Positions 45,369-64,000 of a stretch of DNA of 64,000 nt are shown here, in pieces. The DNA comes from Yponomeuta sedellus. Its lineage: Eukaryota > Arthropoda > Insecta > Lepidoptera > Yponomeutidae. The stretch's first letter is position 1. Every line of letters starts with the position of its first letter. The position numbers and the translations under genes were made by a program. A model generated the notes under the pieces. It ran no database searches, had not been told where the DNA came from, and was given only the letters and a program-made list of their open reading frames with translations. The stretch is from positions 1,294,501 through 1,358,500 of the forward strand of contig OW203724.1 in NCBI GenBank assembly GCA_934045075.1, written 5' to 3'.

Positions 45369-46420
45369 ATTCAATGCAAAACTAAAAAAAAACAAACACT
45401 GTAGTGATATACTATGTATGGGAAAAAGGGACGTGGGTTCTCACAAGCCCTTGCCAAATTTCCAAAGCTCACTAATTACGTGTTTTGAAGCCAGCAACAA
45501 AACCACCTCCATCGACACTCGTTTCGCTACTAACTTGAAAGGTACTGAGCAGCCTGGTGCTGAGGGGAGGGTAGAAGCCACTTTTTTGTAAGATCGTCAG
45601 AAAGGCCGGGGCCTCTGAGACCCCACGTCCACAGTTAAAGGTTAAGACAAAAATTAATTTTAAAGGATTTCTTTATTTCGTTTACTACAATACTGCAGCA
45701 TTCTACTGTACTTACTAATAATAAATTAAGTTGAAATATTGTGCCTAACTAAATGAAATCAGGATCTTTATTTTTTAACGAAGTAGGAACAAAGAAAATA
45801 CAAAACTGAAGTATCGACAGTGAATAGTCCCATCCTTATGTAGTTTATTGACAGCTATTTATCGATCGATAGCATTAATATACATAACTAGAAAAAACGG
45901 CATGCTAGATGCACCAACGCTACTAATTACTTTGTGTGTGATTAATCTGATCTTTTGATTAGTCTGTGGTCACTGTAGTGCATATGGATGATGCAGTTCA
46001 CTATGCCGTAGAGTCCCTAAATACCCTGAACCCACCTGGTCTACCGTCTCACACACGTCTTATCCTTAAAGTTGGTGCTCCAGTACCACTACCGCGAAAT
46101 CTTAATCCACCCAATTTGTGTAATGGGACGTGATCAACATGAGGTTGTGCGTGAAAGTTTTACATAAAAACGTAATACAGGCCATTGTATTTACTGGCTG
46201 TGCTAGAGGTGAATCGGTATATATAGGTACCCCGTAAACCACTTATTCCATCGGAGTACCCATTCGAATTTAAAAGACTGCAGTTTCCCCTTAAAGTCTG
46301 TTTTTATCGTCTGTTTTTATAACTCATTTAAAAAAAACTCAAAGATCTGTTACTCTTTTTACTCAGAACAATAATTTGTTCTGAGTCTTTTTACCGTGTT
46401 TGTTTATCGTTTGTTTTAAC
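45369..46420. other. Unassigned; right flank of piggyBac relic
   Basis: 45575-45640 (GGGGCCTCTGAGACCCCACG...) ends in TTAA and may be the transposon end. No gene beyond it. Confidence 0.4.
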
Positions 46421-46428
46421 CTGTGGTC

Positions 46429-48540
46429 CAGGGATGTTATACGTGTCATAATTATGGTACATGTACCATAATTCAGTTGTTCGTACCATGTACCATGATA
46501 CATTCATTATGGTACCCAAAAGTACCATAATTTTGCACTTTTTGATCACAAGCACTTATATCTAGCAACACCAAAAAATCTTTCATTCATTTTGTTCAGT
46601 AAGTTGATAAGCACGTTCATATCTGTGATAGTTTTTGTTGTCTGTGGATTGTAAGTGAACTTCACAGGTGAAGCTTCAAAAAGTTAAGCGGCCCACTCAA
46701 AGCCCGATCTGCAAGGCCTGCTTGCAGTGTCACTACCAAATCGTATTGTGTGTGTTCCTGCAGGCCCGCTATTTTAATTGTTCACCCTGCGGCAGGGCCG
46801 CAGAGTCGTCCTGCCAGCCGACAACCCGATTTCCCCACTCCACATTCTGCAAGCAGGGCCATGTATGTGGCAATCGAGCCGATTTATTCGATACTGTTTG
46901 GTCTGTGTGAGGCTTAAAAAAAAGAATGTCAAACTTTTTCGTTTCTGACTAAATGGAACTAATGCACTTTGGGAACAGAAGTATTTAGCTCTCTATCTTA
47001 TTTTTCAATCTTTCCTGATTCCTTTCACGTAGTGAGCCGTCGTCAGCACAAGTTCACAAATCAATTCATAAATGGCGCTTACAGGCTTTGCAATAAAAGA
47101 ACCAGAATACGGCTGTCAAAATTAATTTGCGCTAAGCAAAATTTGACAAACGTGCCTGTTCTTGTATGGCCACGGCTGTAAGCGCCATCTATAATGAATT
47201 GATTTGTGAATTTGTGCTGAAAACGGCTCATTATGCCCAATTCAAGACCAGCCCCGACTCCAAAATATATTTCTACAATACCTAGATATATATGAATTTC
47301 GAATTTATAAGTAATATTTTTTATTTTTACGTTTTTAGTGCCTTAATGTCTTTTTATTTAAAAACATATGCTTTGATAACACTGGAACCATACCTGCGCA
47401 ACCAGTGTTAAACCTTGTCATTGAAATTTCACCAATTCAAAAAAACCATGTCATCGTAAAGAATTTACATACTGTTTCTGAATGTAAACCGCGCTGCCTT
47501 CGGGCCGTGGTTGTAGCGAAGGAAAATGCAGCGAAAAAGCTCTAATCCTCTATTACAAACCTCTACAATAGTTTAGTTCTTTGAGTATATTAATAATGTT
47601 TCATTGCATTTCGGTATGTCTTTTGAATGAGCCGTTTTCAGCACAAATTCACAAAGCAACTCATACACGGCGTTTACAGTTGTGGCCGTAGAAGAACCGG
47701 AATGCGGGTGTCGAATCTAAAAATCGAATAGGTGTAGGCACGTCCAGTCACAACGGTGTTCAGGCGTGAAATGATTTGCAGGGACATGTGTGTCTATCAA
47801 CCCTGCGGCAGTAGCGTGGCAGTGCCTGCTAGACTTGGGCAAAGTGTGTTCTTAGATGGAGTTGTTATATATCATATCTTTGTTTGCCGAGACACACTAT
47901 ATCTCTATCATATCTCACTCACCACTTGTGTCCTAGCTCATACGACGTCCAATCAACTAAGTGCGTGTGGAAACAAGAGACACAACTGGTGAGTTAGTCT
48001 AGTCTATCTATTCCCTACTTTATCCAGATCACACAGATTTTTAGGTGAACTTTCTCTCATCGCTCGTTGGTTACGGCGAGAAATGCGGCCGAATGTAACC
48101 GAGGTCAGACGATGTTGATCTCGCTCTCGCGCATTGTGTGTGAGCTGGATAAAGTAGCAGGAGATGACTACCGTACTGAGTTGAGAGTATGTGTGAGGGA
48201 GCCAGATATAGTTGACATCTCTGGGATATGAATGGGACACACTTTACGGCAAGGGAGTTGTGTGTCCACTCATATCTGGCTCTTGAGTTACCCAAGCTTT
48301 GAGTGGGCCGCTTTAAACTTAGAAGTAGCGAATAGCACAGATTAAAAAGAAAAAAGTGAGTTGAGTGTTTGTCTGAAGAATTTATGAAAATTCAAAGAAA
48401 TTTTAGTACTTTAATTAATAGTACCTACCTAATTTATTAAATCCGTAAGAGTTTTCCTACCCGTACCTTATTTTTTTCCAAAATACCATAATTTTGAGCG
48501 TCTGGTGCCATAATTCAAAAGTTGGCATCTAACATCCCTG
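46429..48540. mobile_element. hAT-type transposon, non-autonomous, 8-bp TSD
   Basis: The 2112-bp element begins CAGGGATGTTA and ends with its inverse TAACATCCCTG. CTGTGGTC flanks both sides (46421-46428, 48541-48548), an exact 8-bp duplication as in hAT elements. Subterminal repeats of TACCATAATT lie near both ends. No transposase frame is recognised; 46668-46910 is a short Cys-rich open frame without a clear domain. A MITE (47031-47234) is nested inside and a related fragment lies at 47628-47715. Sits between the divergent zinc-finger and Trim9 genes. Confidence 0.9.
47031..47234. mobile_element. MITE nested in the hAT element
   Basis: AGTGAGCCGTCGTCAGCACA... and its inverse (ends TGAGCCGTTTTCAGCACAAA) with GATGGCGCTTACAG on both sides. 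Related fragments at 8290-8335 and 7455-7570. Confidence 0.8.
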
Positions 48541-48548
48541 CTGTGGTC

Positions 48549-49245
48549 TGATCTGTCTGTCTGTCTGTATTAGGAGTGGGTCGTTGTCCGATTTTTCGAC
48601 GACGAAACGCAACCGTTTTTTCTGGAACGAAAACAGGTCCTCGTTCGCAACTGGTTTCATTGTATGCGAACGAGCTAGGCGCAGAGGACGGTCAAACGAG
48701 TGCGAACGAGACGAAATCACGAAACATCGGAAAAAATAAGTTGTTTTACACGATATTCGACTGTATACTCATAGACATAAAGTTTACTTTATTGTCGGAA
48801 CGAGCAAGGAGCCGACGACGACGTCGCAATGATCTCATTACGTTCTAGGCTCTATTAATATAGCACTAAAGGACATATCCGCGTCAAACAATCTAAGGAC
48901 TGGTCTCGCGACGAACAAACGCTGGCACTGCTTTAGAGTCTCTGGCACTGCTTTATAATGAAACGTAAAACGGTCCTATCGTCGCGGAACACAAAACGGT
49001 CTTATAAAACGGTTCGTCTTTGCAACGATCACGCCTAGTCTGTATTGAGTCTGTGCTGGTGCTGTGCTGCTGTCATGGAATCTATAATATTTATTTATAT
49101 TTATTCGGTACCTATGTTCCATACCGAGAATTCCGCGAAATTGTGATATTAATTCGACTTTGTTCCCTTTGATCTGATCTTTGAATGATCCCTTTAGTTC
49201 ACTATGTCATCAAGCAGCTGAAGAAATAAGTTGGTAACAGCAAAA
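48549..49245 (+). other. Upstream flank and probable 5'UTR of Trim9
   Basis: CTGT repeats at 48553-48568, then unassigned DNA up to the ATG at 49246. No TATA box is apparent; a noncoding first exon further upstream cannot be excluded. Confidence 0.4.
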
Positions 49246-63417
<14,172 letters not shown>

Positions 63418-63482
63418 GCGGCCGCTGCGGCCGCCGCCGTGTCGCTCATAAAAACACAACTTACAACTAACAGCAAACTAGC

Positions 63483-63937
63483 CAATTCGGGATGCAAAAA
63501 AAAAGTGAACTGCCTGAATCGAAAACCATTTCGAGCTTAGCATCCAAACTACAGTATTTTTAATGTAAGAGATTTTTATCATAAAAGATGAGCCTTATTT
63601 TAAGTAAATAATAATATTTAAATGCCCTTCACATGACCTCTATGATGACGTCACATGTTTAACCGTCTGTGGTAGTAGTTATTCTGTGGAAAAACTACCA
63701 ACGGTCTGTCAAACATCTGTCTTTTTACACTAAACCACAGACAAATCCAATCGCGAACTCTACCTACGCACATAGTATGTAACATATGACGTCACGCCGA
63801 ATAATATTCATTTTAATTAAATAACAATGATATACTCGATTAATCACGAAAAAAAATAAATTAGTTTCTTTAAATAACGTCTACTATCAGAATATAAAAT
63901 AAAATCCGATCATAAAAAAACTTTGCATCCCGAATTG
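63483..63937. mobile_element. MITE with TIR CAATTCGGGATGCAAA, uninterrupted
   Basis: Begins 65 bp after the Trim9 stop, likely inside its 3'UTR, and supplies an AATAAA near 63855. Serves as the empty-site comparison for palindromic element copy 2 at 37337. Confidence 0.88.
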
Positions 63938-64000
63938 TCATGGATACACTGGGGGCTACACTCGGCTGAGAAAAAGTGCACGTGCGAACGGTACTGGTAC

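Overview
The window looks like nuclear DNA of a moth or butterfly (Lepidoptera). The intergenic and intronic DNA is AT-rich, exons are small and mostly very GC-rich, and the sequence is packed with short retroelements, LINE tails, Helitrons and MITEs of lepidopteran type. There are no operons, CRISPR arrays or bacterial features. Every gene model below was assembled by eye from splice sites and reading-frame continuity.

Layout. 1-2518 (-): non-LTR retrotransposon ORF2 (endonuclease plus reverse transcriptase) running off the left edge with one visible in-frame stop. 2.5-20.6 kb: repeat-rich intergenic DNA, including a THAP-domain fragment, a perfect 195-bp palindrome, foldback elements, and the first 5S-rRNA-like SINEs. 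20736-30489 (+): a four-exon gene for a small (154 aa) signal-anchored or secreted four-cysteine protein that I cannot name. 30.5-35 kb: repeats. 35090-44102 (-): a seven-exon ZAD-type C2H2 zinc-finger gene. 44.6-48.5 kb: a piggyBac-like relic and a 2.1-kb hAT-type element with 8-bp target duplications. 49246-63417 (+): the nearly intact Trim9/TRIM67 orthologue (RING, two B-boxes, coiled coil, COS, FN3, SPRY), divergent from the zinc-finger gene. The last ~600 bp hold a MITE just after the Trim9 stop.

What is unusual. (1) Two Trim9 exon-intron boundaries are amplified into minisatellites in which every unit carries a 5' splice site: 25 sites after the first FN3 exon, 27 after the second SPRY exon. 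The first six donors of the FN3 array stay in frame and could insert 0-5 copies of a 9-residue peptide into the FN3 domain. (2) The 3' splice site of the last Trim9 exon is duplicated in a 91-bp tandem copy. (3) A family of near-perfect palindromes of about 200 bp has retrotransposon-like 11-13-bp target duplications, one confirmed against a paralogous empty site. (4) A SINE family has a head resembling 5S rRNA. (5) A tRNA-like repeat occurs in tandem and as three different inverted hairpins.

The three host genes show no functional link beyond proximity. Trim9 is in other animals a neuronal E3 ligase of axon guidance, and ZAD zinc-finger proteins are insect DNA-binding regulators.
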